A stretch of 5,329 bases of DNA, taken from assembly GCA_023393485.1 (NCBI GenBank), contig JAEWLD010000023.1:1-5329 (forward strand). The letters are read 5' to 3'. The DNA comes from Bacteroidota bacterium. Its GTDB lineage: Bacteria > Bacteroidota > Bacteroidia > Flavobacteriales > Flavobacteriaceae. Made by a program: the position numbers and the translations under genes. This document shows, piece after piece, positions 4,845 to 5,329 of this stretch. Every line of letters starts with the position of its first letter. Position 1 is the first letter of the stretch. Below the pieces are notes generated by a model. That model saw only the letters and a list, made by a program, of their open reading frames with translations. It made no database searches and had not been told where the DNA came from.

Positions 4845-5329
4845 TTGAATAAACTTCTTTTTTTCCTGTTCTGCTGCCTGGCAATTTTCCCGGTTGATGC
4901 CCACGCGCAAAAGCAAACTAACGCCAAAAAAGACGACAGCATTAGCATTGAAAACGCTGATTTTTCCGACATCAATCAAAATGAAATTCCCGACGCCGTA
5001 CTGCTCACCGGCAATGTTCGCGCGCGCCACGAAGGCATGCTGATGATGTGCAACAAGGCGTATTATTTCCAGAAAGAGCAATACATCAAGGCATTTGGCG
5101 ATGTACAAATGATCCAGGGCGACACTTTGTTCATGAACAGCAAATACGCCGAATACAACGGAAAACTCAAACAGGCGTTCGCAACCGGTAATGTGAGCAT
5201 GCGCTCGCCAGACATGACCCTTGTGACCGATACGATCAACTTTGACCGAAATACCCAACAAGCGTGGTACAACACTTACGGTACGATCACCAACAAAGAT
5301 AACGTGCTCAGAAGCAAGTCTGGGCGCTA
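4845..5329 (+). CDS. OstA/LptA-like envelope protein, N-terminal part, TTG start
   Basis: The reading frame is open from 4830 to the window end; the upstream in-frame stop is TAG at 4827-4829. The only plausible start before the signal peptide is TTG at 4845, because the first in-frame ATG (5037) falls inside the domain. From TTG the protein begins MNKLLFFLFCCLAIF and continues to an AHA-Q junction, a clear signal peptide cleaved after about residue 21. Residues about 48-161 show OstA-type beta repeats, each carrying a G-N/D-V turn: TGNV (55-58), FGDV (84-87) and TGNV (114-117). Segments such as GDTLFMNSKYAEYNGK (92-107) and LVTDTINFDRNTQQAWY (126-142) lie between them. OstA/LptA-type domains carry or shuttle lipopolysaccharide between the membranes; Bacteroidetes homologues are usually much longer proteins annotated only as OstA-like. 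The visible 161 residues are cut off by the window edge. Its exact role in lipopolysaccharide export is inferred from the fold. Confidence 0.85.
   Translation, partial: MNKLLFFLFCCLAIFPVDAHAQKQTNAKKDDSISIENADFSDINQNEIPDAVLLTGNVRARHEGMLMMCNKAYYFQKEQYIKAFGDVQMIQGDTLFMNSKYAEYNGKLKQAFATGNVSMRSPDMTLVTDTINFDRNTQQAWYNTYGTITNKDNVLRSKSGR

Noticed and set aside
4830..5261. A 143-codon open frame on the minus strand opposite the OstA-like gene
   Set aside because: The plus strand encodes a signal peptide followed by OstA repeats through the same interval, so the minus frame is a shadow. It runs through the complement of the signal peptide.

Overview
The window looks like chromosomal DNA of a bacterium in the Bacteroidota, most probably a Flavobacteriia member. 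The evidence is three matches to the Bacteroidetes -7 promoter box (TAnnTTTG) just upstream of genes, no clear Shine-Dalgarno sequences, AT-rich intergenic DNA around more GC-balanced genes, and protein sequences that read as flavobacterial. No mobile-element gene, CRISPR array, tRNA or rRNA is visible.

Layout, left to right. (1) 28-489, plus strand: a small DUF1905/YdeI-type protein of unknown function. (2) 490-687: a spacer bounded by two inverted heptamer arrays, ending in a promoter box that touches the next gene. (3) 688-1146, plus: a Fur-family metal-responsive repressor that has lost the structural-zinc cysteines. (4) 1147-1366: a heptamer array, a foldable element at 1160-1256, a G-free stretch and a second heptamer array that ends 6 bases before the next start. 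(5) 1367-2638, plus: adenylosuccinate synthetase PurA, complete. (6) 2639-2825: a convergent intergenic region with three blocks of one heptamer family. (7) 2826-4688, minus: an exported GH13 alpha-amylase-type glycosidase with its full catalytic triad. (8) 4689-4844: a divergent promoter region with one -7 box on each strand. (9) 4845 to the window end, plus: the N-terminal part of an OstA/LptA-like outer-membrane-biogenesis protein that appears to start at TTG.

The genes do not form one pathway. They cover housekeeping purine synthesis (PurA), metal regulation (Fur family), periplasmic or surface alpha-glucan breakdown (amylase) and envelope assembly (OstA-like). The amylase gene, on the opposite strand, separates purA from the OstA-like gene.

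The most unusual signal is in the intergenic DNA. Nearly every junction carries a short tandem array of period 7, with a different unit at different junctions (CTAGCCA, AATTGAC, TTAATTA, GTAAGCT). In three of the four complete genes the native stop codon lies inside such an array. Every unit contains a stop codon in at least one orientation, so three or more units close all three frames. Next to one array is a roughly 97-base element with nested complementary segments, which resembles a dispersed structured repeat of flavobacterial genomes.
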